Origin: Trichoplax adhaerens
Lineage: Eukaryota > Placozoa > Uniplacotomia > Trichoplacea > Trichoplacidae
DNA: 64,000 bases
Reading direction: 5' to 3'
Assembly (NCBI RefSeq): GCF_000150275.1
Contig: NW_002060943.1
Coordinates: 8,440,066 to 8,504,065 of the forward strand
Position numbers and translations under genes: made by a program. Under the pieces are notes generated by a model. The model made no database searches. It had not been told where the DNA came from and worked only from the letters and a program-made list of their open reading frames with translations. Shown here one piece after another: positions 25,751 to 37,871 of the stretch. The stretch's first letter is position 1, and every line of letters starts with the position of its first letter.

Positions 25751-26214
25751 TACAGTACTGTATACTGCATAGTATGTACAATGTGATCTGTTTCTTTGAT
25801 ATGTTTGAATAGTCAAAACTACGTATACAGTAAGTAAAACGTTCCAAGAATATCACTGGTTATGGACCTTCCTATCCTGCATTAAAACCATGCATTTATG
25901 AACAGTTTTGTCCCAATTGAAGCAAGAGTTGTAATACCGAATGTGCGAATGTACAGTATGGGATCCAGAATAGGATCGCGTCGTTCTGTAGCATACTGTA
26001 CTGTATAGTATAGTCTTATTATTTACGATGGCACCCCTTCGTTAATAAATCAAAGTTGTATTCCGTTGAAATTTCTGTAATATATTTATATATATACCCG
26101 TAAAAGCATATCTCCACAGATAACTACATCTAGAATTTATCTACTTTGGGCCTGATTTAACCCACACAATTCTATCTTTTCAGGGTGCCATGGAAATTAA
26201 TCAGACATGTACTT

Positions 26215-26510
26215 TACAGTGTACAGTATATTGTTCCAATAAAAACTCCTTCCTTATTACAGTATCCTGTATTGTACGGTACAGTACTGTACTGTACAGT
26301 ATTTGACCACGATTTTACCCGTACAGTACACTGCGCCGCGAATAGTACGGTAATAAATAAATAAATAAATAAATCATCATCATCATCATAATAATAATAT
26401 TACTAAATAATAATAATAATAAATTCATACGAGCAGGGTACAGTACGTAGCATGCAAGAGAATGTAGTATAGTACGATACTGTACTATCGAGACGTATAG
26501 TACACGGAAG
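26215..26510. repeat. TACTGTAC tract and simple repeats
   Basis: A TACTGTACTGTACAGTA-rich tract (26215-26300) is followed by a run of about five TAAA units and ATC and AAT triplet runs (about 26350-26425), then more GTACTGTA-like sequence to about 26500. It lies 130-420 bp upstream of the THYN1 start codon. Confidence 0.7.
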
Positions 26511-26636
26511 ACAAGGTCGCGTCATTTTTAATTAATTAATCTATTTTTTAATAACAAATCAAAGTGAGCTGCACGTGTGCTTCTCCTGGAGACTTGTATA
26601 GCTTGGCAGTAAACAGAAAAGCTTGCATCGCACATC

Positions 26637-29600
26637 ATGGCAACTATAACGGTGGCTAAAGTCGGTAGTAAAAGAAAGGCAGCGAGTTCTGGTGGTAGCA
26701 AAACCCTCAAAAATTCGCTAGGTAAAGTAGGATTAGAAAGGCAAGAGATAAGGGAGTCCGTAATGCTGTTGAATTTGACTCGGTAGCAGCAGTGTCCTAT
26801 TAATTAACAAAGTCATCAGTAGTCTTGGACTCAAGTCCGTCGCTTTTTCATGCTGCTCCTTGATATGTGCTAGCAATGAAGAGCATTATTATGTTTATTG
26901 GGAAGCGGCCGGCTAGTATAGGTATCATGATATTGGATCTGTCGTAAATGGTTGCTACTATATGTATGAGCAAGGTAGACTAGGATAGATGCAAGTTAAT
27001 TTCCCAGGCCTCATCTATTGCAATGTTGTCTTTATTTGACCTGCAGTCAATATTGCACCAGTGGGCATACGTAATATAAGCAAGCTAGGCTAGGATAGTG
27101 CAAGGTAATTTCCCAGTCCTCATCCATTGCATAGTGTCATTATTTGACCTACAGTATAGTACGAAAATACTTGCTACTGTACAGTACTTACGAGTATAAG
27201 CAAGCTAGGCTAGTACCAAAATAATTCATATTCTACCTACGAGGGCAAAGGCGCAACTGAATTTTGCAGACCTCATCCGTTGCAAATGATTGGACCTGTA
27301 GTAAATAGCTGATACTGGTACAGTGCACAGTATGTTCGAGTATGAGCAAAGTAGGCTAGGATGGATGGAATTGAATTTCGCAAGCCTTATCTATTGCAAA
27401 GTGTCATTATTCAACAACGTAGTAACTAGTCATACTCTACGAGCGAGCTAGGCTAAAATGGATACAATTGAATTTCGCAAGCCTTATCTATTGCAAAGTG
27501 TCATTATTCAACAACGTAGTAACTAGTCATACTCTACGAGCGAGCTAGGCTAAAATGGATACAATTGAATTTCGCAAGCCTTATCTATTGCAAAGTGTCA
27601 TTATTCAACAACGTAGTAACTAATCATACTCTACGAGCGATCTAGGCTAAAATGGATACAATTGAATTTCGCAAGCTTTATCTATTGCAAAGTGTCATTA
27701 TTCAACCTGCAGTAACTAGTCATACTCTACGAGCGAGCTAGGCTAGAATGGATGCAATTGAATTTCGCAAGCCTTATTATCTATTGCAAAGTGTCATTAC
27801 TCAACCTGTAGTAACTAGTCATACTCTACGAGCGAGCTAGGCTAGAATGGATGCAATTGAATTTCACAAGCCTCATCCATTGCAAAGTGACATTTTTTAA
27901 GCTCGAGTTAATAGTTGATACTATACGTACGAATGAATGAGCATTGAGTAAGCTAGGCTAGGATGGATGCAATTGAATTTCACAGGCCTCATCCATTGCA
28001 GGCAGTGATCGAATAGTGATATCGTAGCTGTACATTAGTCTTGTGCAAGCAGACCTCATCATTGCAAACAATGACTGACCTAATAGCTGTTCATGAGTCG
28101 ATAAGCATGCAAACTTTATCTATTGCATGCAGTAATCTTATGCGAAACGTGTAATAACTGTGAATTAATTATTAGTCTTATATGCTTAAAAAATTAGCCT
28201 CATCCATTATATATCATTACCAACAGCGACGTGATGAACGTGCATAGGTCATGTGCATTGCATATCGTCATCATCATCGCTATGGTATATCATGCACGTT
28301 AAACATACAGTACAGTATTAGCTGAACATAATTAGACTTATTTTGATGATAACTTTAATTTCTTGCAAAAATACTGTATTGTGGTCACTGTGGACCTGAC
28401 TGCTCAGATATCCTAAATGGTCGTTGCAACTAAAGTTATGTTATTGCTTGTTAAGTACTAAGTTTTAATGACAGTAGCATAAAGTGCCTACAAAAGTACT
28501 CATATCGCTAGTTTTAAGCTATTGATTTTGCTGCGATGCGGCTCTGCACTTCAGTATCTTTGCTATCATAGGGTACACTGACTGCAGTAATAGCTTATTT
28601 TATCATATTGGATTGCATTCTAATTTGACCCATCTACAAAAATATTCAACAGGTAAAAAATCAAGCGTAACGGCTAACAAGAATAGTCATATCGTAAGTA
28701 TTCTAATCGGCCTTGTAACATTTGTTAACATGATTCATGTTGATGATTCACTTACCTGCTACTGATAAAACTGAAAGAGTCTTTGAGTCAGTGAAACTGT
28801 TCTCACAACTTGCAATAAATACAAAAGTGTTGACAATAGAATGCATTAAATTATATTTACTCTGTCATGCAAACATAGCAAGCAGAATCAGAGTAACTCA
28901 TACAGTCGATAATATACAGTAATTAATTTACGCAGCAATCAGGTAGTCGATAACGCAGGTATACCGTTATTTGTACTCTTCATTTGCAAATATGGTATTT
29001 CATTTAATCGGAAAACTTTATATATTTTATATAGTTAATTGGAAGTCTAATTTAATGAGATTAAACTGTCTACAAAAACTGATCGTAAAATAAATGAATA
29101 ATTTTTACTTGATACAGTAGGTAATTGCTAAACTGTTTACAACGTGCCTTCATCACGTTGATTGTATAAAATCAACTAAGTAAGAGCAATCGCAGTAATG
29201 AATTATCGTAATTTTGGATTCTAGATACAATAGGGGTGTATGAAATTTTATAGTGTATATCGAACTTAGATTCAAATTTATTCGCTTAGATAAGGATATA
29301 TTTATACTAGTATTAACAGTTAATGAACGAGACTTATAGTCAGCGTCATGCACGTACAGTATTAGTATTATACGCCTATATCGTATATAAATTGTAGCCT
29401 GCGAAACTTATTAGGTTAGATGGCTTCTAGGCCTAATACTTTTTCGATTACCACATTTACATTAAATAAATTAATTTAATTACTGTATGATCTATAGTGT
29501 CGATGATAATAAATTTTCCTTACTATTCAAGAAACAGATTACGCTGTTATTCTCTTTGATATAGACGCGATGGCTCTTGAAATCTGAACCTGATAGTAGA

Positions 29601-31190
29601 TTTGAAAATGGAGTTGATATGAAGGTTAATTACAAATTATATTATTTATATACGTTTAAAATTTCACTCTTGATGTTTAAAGAATCAGTACTGGAGATTG
29701 AAAATTCTTGAAATTTGTGAACCTCTATCTAACCCATTTTGTGTCCTTTTAAAGTTTGAGTAGACTTTATAGTAGCCCATCCAATCCGTTAATTTACTTT
29801 CCAAAGTCATACTTGACTTCAAAATATCCTACACTAATTCCATTTGCAAAGTATTCTTACAGCTGTAACTAATTTTATTATACGTGTACCACAGTTTAGT
29901 TTCGATGATTTAAAAAGTTCGCCTGATCAAATAACGCAATGGGATGGTGTGCGAAATTTTCAGGTACTGTAATTAGAATAATATAAACATCTTTCAGATT
30001 GAATAATTCTGCAGTATTTCCCTAACTTTGATGTGTAATCATTTTTAATGATTACTAAGTTCATTTTTACGTGACTTAGGCGCGTAATTTAATGAGGGAT
30101 TGTATGAAAGTAGGTCACTTGGGCTTCTTTTATCATAGTAATTGCAAGAATCCTGGAATTGCTGGAATAGTCAAGGTAAGGTAGCATACGTGTAGAAAAT
30201 CAATGTTTTTTCTGCATTAAGTACAGTAGATATTGCGATGTAGTAATTTGTTAAAGAAGTCAATTTGGTTAGCAGTACGTCTACTAATGCTATTAGTTAA
30301 TTACTGTCGAAATGCAAACGTCAGTGCACTATAGTTCATGTTCATGAGATTGATTAACTAAGAAGATAGTGAATAAAAATTTCAGAAATCAAATTCGTTG
30401 TTAGGCACAGGCTATTTTGCATACTGAACTGCTAAACTCAGTTTATCTTACAGGACATTTTGTTTCTATGATAGGTCGTTAAGGAGAGTTACGTTGACCC
30501 AACACAGTTTAATCGAGAAGATCCACACTTTGATTCGTATGTATCTTCTTTCTGAATTTGCTTACTATTACCAATACAATTATTGATTCTGATTCTAATT
30601 CTCAATCGATTTGTATTACATTTAAACTATTAGAACAAGTCTACGGAAAAGTCCAAAATGGTTCATGGTGGGTTATCATTTGACACTATGTGATTAGCTA
30701 TTATACTAGCGCTGAAACGATAGTATCTACCAGCATTATTTTAACATGCAATGTTATATGCATAATTGACTATTCTAGGTAGATGTGAAGTATGTTCGAG
30801 ACCTTAAGCGATTTATTTCTCTATCTGAGTTAAAATCTTACCATGAGGTATATTGTACTGATATTGGGTACTTTGGGTACTTCAAAAGGCTTTGTGTATA
30901 GATTTTAAGATTATTAAACTGCTTTGATTGAAGTACTGAAATATTTATCATTTTCTTTTGCGTATCAATAGAAACACAAGACTAATGATGGCCCGTTAAA
31001 AAATATGAGGTTATTTACAAATAGGCGATTATCTGTACAGCCTGTTACTGACGGTAGGTACAGCTAACACCGGTCAACCTGTTTACTGTAATCAATATTA
31101 TATTTAGTGTAACTTATTATAATTATTTGCACTGTAGAGGAATACGAATTTATTTTAAGCATTGAGGACCAAGAACCAAAGAAGAAATAA
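26637..31190 (+). CDS. THYN1: THYN1, EVE-domain nuclear protein
   Basis: Ten exons, phases consistent: 26637-26721, 28653-28693, 29565-29624, 29895-29963, 30080-30175, 30475-30536, 30640-30667, 30779-30847, 30972-31053, 31138-31190; 214 residues (human THYN1 is 225). Residues 1-42 are basic and Ser-rich, like a nuclear targeting region. From residue about 43 the EVE (PUA-like) domain runs to near the end: RWLLKSEPDSRFENGVD, FSFDDLKSSP, QWDGVRNFQARNLMRD, GFFYHSNCKNPGIAGIVK, PKWFMVDVKYVRDLKRF, SLSELKSYHE, PLKNMRLFTNRRLSVQPV. EVE domains resemble YTH-type readers of modified nucleic-acid bases; the exact role of THYN1 is not settled. The start fits: ATG GCA follows CATC, and exon 1 joins exon 2 in phase 1. 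Intron 1 (1.9 kb) houses a minisatellite. Confidence 0.94.
26940..28140. repeat. 97-bp minisatellite in THYN1 intron 1
   Basis: Tandem units of 96-99 bp. The phrase ACTCTACGAGCGA recurs at 27434, 27531, 27628, 27724 and 27823; AAGCYTTATCTATTGCAAAG and GCTAGGCTA recur in each unit. The central units (27370-27880) are nearly identical; those on both flanks (from about 26940 and to about 28140) are progressively diverged, as in arrays that grow from the middle. There are about 11 units including diverged ones. Confidence 0.92.
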
Positions 31191-32755
31191 ACGCCATTTC
31201 TGAATTAACTCGATAAAATTCTTAGTATTCTAATGCCATGTACAATTATTGCATATAGTCTATGGTTATGGCTAAATCACCGAAATTCTCATAAGAATGA
31301 GATTACAGCATATATAGCATCGTAACTATACAGGAATAGTAGTAAAGGCGTTGCAAAATTTCGCTACTGTATTACATTACGGGTTTTCAGTAATTAGAGG
31401 CACTCTATACTTATCTTTGTGATACTCGTTTAGTCGTTTAAGTCAAATACACTATTACTATACATTGATACACTTAAATTAATAACTTTGTACAATACCG
31501 TTCCTTTCAAATTATTAAGCACCTACTAAATGATATCGATCGATCATTGCTAAAATATTTAATTTCAATATTATCACCTTTGATCGCAGATAAACTTACG
31601 TTACTTCCAATAATAATGTAGTAGATGATCAATTTTATTCGATTGTTACTATATTTCGCCTTAAATCGTTAATGCACAATTACAAACTAGATTAAGAAAT
31701 GTCAATTATCTGTTTTCGTTCTATTTGATTTATAGATAAGAACGGTGAAATAAATTTACCAGACAATGAATAATGCCTTAATGGATTTATTGTATTTATT
31801 ATTTTAAGTCCTTTCCTTATTATAGATGGAATATAGACAGCGATAGTTAAATTTACCTTAGATTCCTAGTCACGAAAATAGAAGTAGCCGTATTATATTT
31901 AAAACGTTTATATATAATACAGAAAATTTTAGTTCAGTTCAAATTTTCGGTATGTGGGTATTTATTGGAATGTACCTACTATCCATTATGTATGTACACA
32001 ATACACTTATACATTAAGATTTAATTAATTCTCGTATCGACGGTAGTACTGGGGAGTAGTATCTGGTGATTTTACAATTTATCCGAAAAATTACTGTCAA
32101 ATTGGATGCTAACAACAGACAAAATTACTAGATACAAAGCACGAATTGTACGTATGTTATCCGCAATCTGAGCATAGAAATCGGTAGAAATGGAACTGTT
32201 ATATACTGAACCAATCATTGTAAATACAGTCACCTATTACTTAAATTGATTTTGCAATTTATAAACGATTGCTACATACTGTATGTATCATATTAAAAGA
32301 CTTTTTTAAATTTAGCATGTTAACAGCATACAAACTCTCCTCATCATGCAAAATATAGCATTCTATATTGATTAGCGACAAATTAACTAAGCAAGCGATA
32401 TTAACAAGACCATAGCTGCTCGCTTAGCAATCGATAACGCCCCTAGTTCTGCCATATTTTATTAAATTGGTGTTAAATTTCGATAAGAGAGCATAGCAAA
32501 CGAACACAAACGATCCAACTAGATCGCCATGTTTTATCAAGTAATTGTGTATAAATTTGAAATTTACTTTTAATTAATTTAACTGTATGCACATGACATA
32601 CGCGTAACCGAACTATAACGATTATACGGCAAATTGCACAAAACTATCGGCACATTAGCATACCCAACATGGAATTGTTGACTCAACAATTGTTCGACTA
32701 ATTCTCGCATCTAAGCCTGATATTGATGGCGACAAGATTACAATGAACGGTGAAT
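31191..32755. other. Spacer between convergent THYN1 and CSDE1
   Basis: THYN1 (+) and CSDE1 (-) end towards each other here. AT-rich; no exon, repeat or RNA gene was recognised. Confidence 0.5.
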
Positions 32756-35700
32756 TCAAGTCGATTCTTGAGCCGAAGTGTTACTACTCAGACGTTTATA
32801 TTGGAAACCTCGGGTACCATCAGGTCCTTTCGGTTGCCTTATTATACTAACATTATTTCTAGAAAGATTAAATAACTTCGTTACTACTATGCAGTTATCA
32901 ACGGTTACGCTACTATAGTACGTCACTAACCTTTCATTACTTATCAGCGAGCCGGAAAAAGTATTGCCCTTATATTCTCCTTTCGAACTAGGACAGATTC
33001 AATGTAATTAGATCAACGTGTCTTATTAATAGGAGAGTTTACTATGTCAAAATACCTAATAGTCCGAATCTGTATCGCGTGGGTCTTTCCGTTGCGTTGT
33101 TGTTGTATAACGAATTGAACAGTATCACCAACCTAATTTCCAGATTACGATTATTATTATTAAATATGTTTTGTTCATAAAGAAAAAAATAGAAGCGAAA
33201 TCACCTTGAATGTAGCATCAGCTCGAGAGACGTCATTCATATGGAAGAAAAAGTTCTTAAATTCACCTTCGTGATATTCGATGAATCCGTACTACAGCAA
33301 CAATTAAGAGCAATAGATCAATCTGTGTACGTCTACTTTATTCACTACAACTATAACGAACATAATCAAAGTTTTGTACTTACGTCCCCTTTCATGGATT
33401 CAATTCTACCAACCATAACTTGCCTTACAGGCTCTACATTTACTGCCCTGACTTTTCCAGTCTGGGGATTCGTAGCTAATTGAAATTTAACCTAAGAAGA
33501 TATACCAACAATTTATGCATGAAGTTTCACTTATCAATGATCCTATAATATCTAATTTAAGAATTAAAATACCTTTTCGTTATCTTGAAGAACAACTTTC
33601 GATGTGATCATGCTGGACGATAGAAAGGAATAGTTGTTTGTTGTTGTCTGACCGGAATCAACACTTTTCTCCGATTGGTCTCCAAGCTTAATAATTCCTT
33701 CAAATACGATACCCTTAAAAATTTGAAAAAAATGCCTTTACTATATACTATTAATCTTAGAGTATATTTCGTAATGCAATAACAACAGCCAGACCTGCTT
33801 TTCAGGTACCAATAATGCCCTTTCAACCGTTCCGTTTAAAACTTCGGGCGAAATAACCTAAGCAATTTTATGTAATTGTATTAATTATACAATCAAATTG
33901 GCTACATTTTACATTTTTACACATACCTCTTTCGCTAAAGTTCCAGTAGGCAATTGTATAACATTTTCGGCGCATACTTTATCATTTCTGACTTCCAAGC
34001 TAAATTCAACTTCTGTGCCTATATTTAAGTACTGCAGAGGTGTCTTAACAGAGCTACATGTATAATATAAAATGTAAATAAAGCCTTAAGTATACTTGAC
34101 ACAAACAATCAGTAGCATCACTTTTAGTAAATGTCTATCCTTTGAATCGACATAATAATAACGTTGTATTAAATATTAACCTGTAATGGAAGTAGATTTC
34201 ACGGCAATGGTTATAGTCTTCCAAGAAACCGTAGTTATCCTTAAGAGTTGCAACAAAACCCTGAAAATAGAAATTTTTTATTATATCGCTAAAATTAATA
34301 GAGAAATTTCCGAAATTATTATCGAAACAGACTACCACATTTCTAATTATCCGTAGACACATTATTATATACCCGAAGAGTTTTCTTGGATTCTGTGCTA
34401 GAAACCACTATATTAGTTGCAAAGATTTTCTTTAGTTTTTTCGTCGTAAGTATATTAAACCTTACCTAGAATATACGTATATAAAAGTGACACAAAGACG
34501 AATTGGTACTAGCTTTAAAGGCAATTAAAACTATGATAATACTAACTATATATATATATCAGTTGTTACCTTATCTCCAAATTCAGGGACGGATTTACTT
34601 AAGTAGATATCTTTAGGGAAATATCGTAAAATTTGTATAATGCCTTGTTTATCATAATAAGAAAGAAGACCAACATCCGTATCCTTCCTATTTTATCACA
34701 TACCACATGGCAACGAACAACAATATAAAAAGCCATGCATAAATATCTAATACCCATTTTGTGCTGTATTTTATAAATTATTTTTATCAATTTACCCGTT
34801 CCTAAAGGTTAAAGCTGATAAGCAGCTTTTTTCAATCAAGCCATCATGTATTATTGTATCGATATCCTAAAGTTAATGGACATAGCCACATAAAGCAATT
34901 AACTCTAACCATAATTGAAAACGATAGTTATAGTGTAATCTTTATAATTTACCGCATATTCGAAGGTATTGTGCGGTAATATTCTGACTTCCATAGCATT
35001 ACTTTTATTAGTATTGGGATCCTTAAACATAAAGATTGAATAACTTTTAATATTGTTATTAATCTAACATTCAAATCTATCAGTAGTAATTCTTACAGTC
35101 ATCATAGTAAATTCGACTTGATTAAGCACAGATAATTGCATATCCTATAAATAAAAATTTTAATTTAATATGGCTTCATACCGATGTAAAATAGCAAATA
35201 ATTCAATATCTTTTACGAACTGGATTTATAATCTCTTTTATGGGAAAATGAACCAATGAATCACAGCATATAGAATCAATCAGACCAGATCTCTCTCCAT
35301 AAGTTAAAATTACCCCCTAAAATTATTTCGCGGCGGAATTATTTATTAATATCTTATACGTACATACGTGAAAAACTGACTATCAATTACGTAATTATAG
35401 TTGAGCATTTGATAGCATATTATACTGTAAGTCATGAAATTTTTAATAACCTACCTTATTGTTACTTTCATTAGATGATAGATTATTTGCATTACATATC
35501 AAAAGATTTATAGGATGTTTCTGACCATTTTTCTTGTCTATAAGTGATTGTAATTATTACATACAGGATTCGGGGTCTTGAATTACGCGCACAATTTGTA
35601 GCCGTTTTATATATATATATATACTTATCCGAAGCTATTGCTAATTAGAAAGTGCCTTACCAGTAGCAATATCAAATTGCACTTTGTCGCCAATACGGAG

Positions 35701-37871
35701 ACTTTGTCTAGTTTCAGTGTTTAATTCAAGAGTAATTGTATTTTCTTGCCTAATGCAATAAATAGGTGCGATAGCGGTTTTCTAATTAGATCTGACTGTA
35801 ATACTTGTAAATATGTAGTTATATTAGCATCAATTTAAAACTATTAATTTACCCATTATTGTCAATATATTTTATAGCAAAAGCAGAATTCTCCAAGTCG
35901 GTAGCCTAAAAGTCGTACACGATATCAATATTTCAAAAATTCGAGGGAATACGATGCAAACGGTAGAATGTAGCATCAATTCCGTTATAAAGATATTAAC
36001 CTGATCGGTAAGCTTCTCTGATGTTGCTATTATTGAACCATCTAATGGCTTTTCATTAATAATAGTCTAGATGTAGAATTTGATAAATCGAATTAATCTT
36101 TCATCAATCAAAGTATTGTAGGAGATATACATTACGGTATACTTGAGACAGATTCAAGAGGTTTAGGAAATCTTGTAATGTACGAACCTCGTAATCAGAT
36201 GAATCATTTACATTAGCAAGTTCATCCGTCCGATCACCATTCTGCTTAGGAGAATGAAAACATAAAATCAGTCAGCACAAATGGAAGTATTAACGCTATT
36301 GCGAGGCTTCAATATCGTAATAATGGATACAACCATCCAAGGAACTACTAAATTACTTTGAAATTACTATTTGCTATAGTTAAAGCGATTTATTTTTATT
36401 GACCTGTTCCATCATTTTTGGAAGCAATTGAATGTTGTAAGCAATACGACAATTAGAGATACCATAAGGGCGATCGCTTTCATACTTGATGTCAAAACTC
36501 ACTTTATCTAATAGATATTCAAAGTTTCATACGTCATATAAACTGTTCTAAATATTTTATGACAGATTATGATAATTAAGTTATCAATACTATGGCTATG
36601 AAATGAGCATCCCAACATCGATAGTTCTAAAACTATATGCGTACATTATCTTACGGTTAAGTGTGTTACGCAAACACCATTATCTGTGTAAGTATAATGA
36701 TTTAGTAAATCCTATAGCTGGTTCTTTACCTCCAACTTGAACCTTATTGATATTGCCATTATATTGATCATATGGGAAAAATAAGAGTTCTCCATGTACA
36801 GCTGAGATATATCCATACATATGCTGGTATATTTAAAATTGAAGTATATTAGCCGACGATATCGTCAAATTTTACAACTGAACTTTACACCTGAACGGCT
36901 ACTTTACGGTACGTCTCATCTAGACTAATACGATACTATCCAAGAAATAAATCTTTCCTTACCGTCATAGTAACAATCTTGCCGTTGGAATGGCTAACCA
37001 TAGTCGAGAGACACATTAGTAAAGTACATAGTGGTCGTTATCTTGCGTAGTTATTTCAGTATTTAATGTACCAATACTGATCATAAATGACGCTTCATAA
37101 AGTAATTTAAGTTTATCACGGGGCATTCAACATTACCTTAACTTAGACATGAACATTTTCATATCTGTAGTTGGATTGGGTGCGCTGTTGGCTTGTTTAT
37201 TGGCATTGCTATTGTCATTGTAACTTATGTATCCAAGAATATAATAGACAATATTAATATTTACGTGTATTAAGATCATTTAAATAATAAACTTTCACTC
37301 CGATCATAAATTACAAATGTATTAGAGAAGTTTCACTAGGTCGTATGCATTAGGCTAGGTAAAGAAAATAAATTTATGAGATACTGCACTCTACAGCAGT
37401 AACATATTAATAACATACATTCATATCTGTATGAACTTATGGTATTCATTACTGCCAATATTCGTGTTCTCATATAGTATAGGTACAATAGTATCGTTGC
37501 TTGCTGTAAACTGGTAATGTAGCCAAAATCAATTTTACCGATCGCACACATAAAAACTACTGTAGCAATGTGTATAATCATCCGTTAACGGCTTTTCCAT
37601 CTTTTAATTATATTATTTTTCCCCATAATTGCAGTAGGTATTTTATAACTGTCAGTATCATTTAAAGATTAGTGATTGTCAAATAGACATGAATTAATTA
37701 CCTGTTAACGTATCCATTAGCTGCATTGCGTGGTGGATAACCACGATTACGAGGTTTATCATTACTATAGTAGTTTCGACCTCTTCCGGTATTGTTGTTA
37801 AATTCACGTTGGTTCCTATAAACAGGTCCTCTACTTTTATTACGACCGTCGTATCTTCTGTCGGGGTAATT
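32756..37871 (-). CDS. CSDE1: CSDE1/UNR cold-shock-domain RNA-binding protein, 5' incomplete
   Basis: Twenty-five exons in transcript order: 37871-37702, 37223-37137, 36993-36963, 36824-36731, 36507-36404, 36244-36188, 36066-36001, 35905-35853, 35749-35661, 35537-35455, 35292-35221, 35144-35097, 35021-34953, 34866-34796, 34687-34570, 34429-34373, 34260-34181, 34053-33927, 33857-33795, 33713-33653, 33595-33573, 33491-33384, 33291-33205, 33132-33056, 32846-32756; 661 residues visible. The N-terminus is Arg/Gly/Asn-rich. Then about seven cold-shock folds alternate between canonical and degenerate; the clearest are GFVATLKDNYGFLEDYNHC with EIYFHY, and YGFIEYHEGEFKNFFFH. The tail IIRQPKGPDGTRGF matches the human VLRQPRGPDNSMGF. 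CSDE1 binds mRNA and controls translation and decay in the cytoplasm. No in-frame Met lies in the first exon found, so an upstream start exon is missing from this model. The 23-base exon 33595-33573 is the least certain. Confidence 0.9.

Noticed and set aside
26940-28140. Possible CRISPR-like array
   Set aside because: Head-to-tail units of about 97 bp without distinct spacers, in a eukaryotic intron; an ordinary minisatellite.
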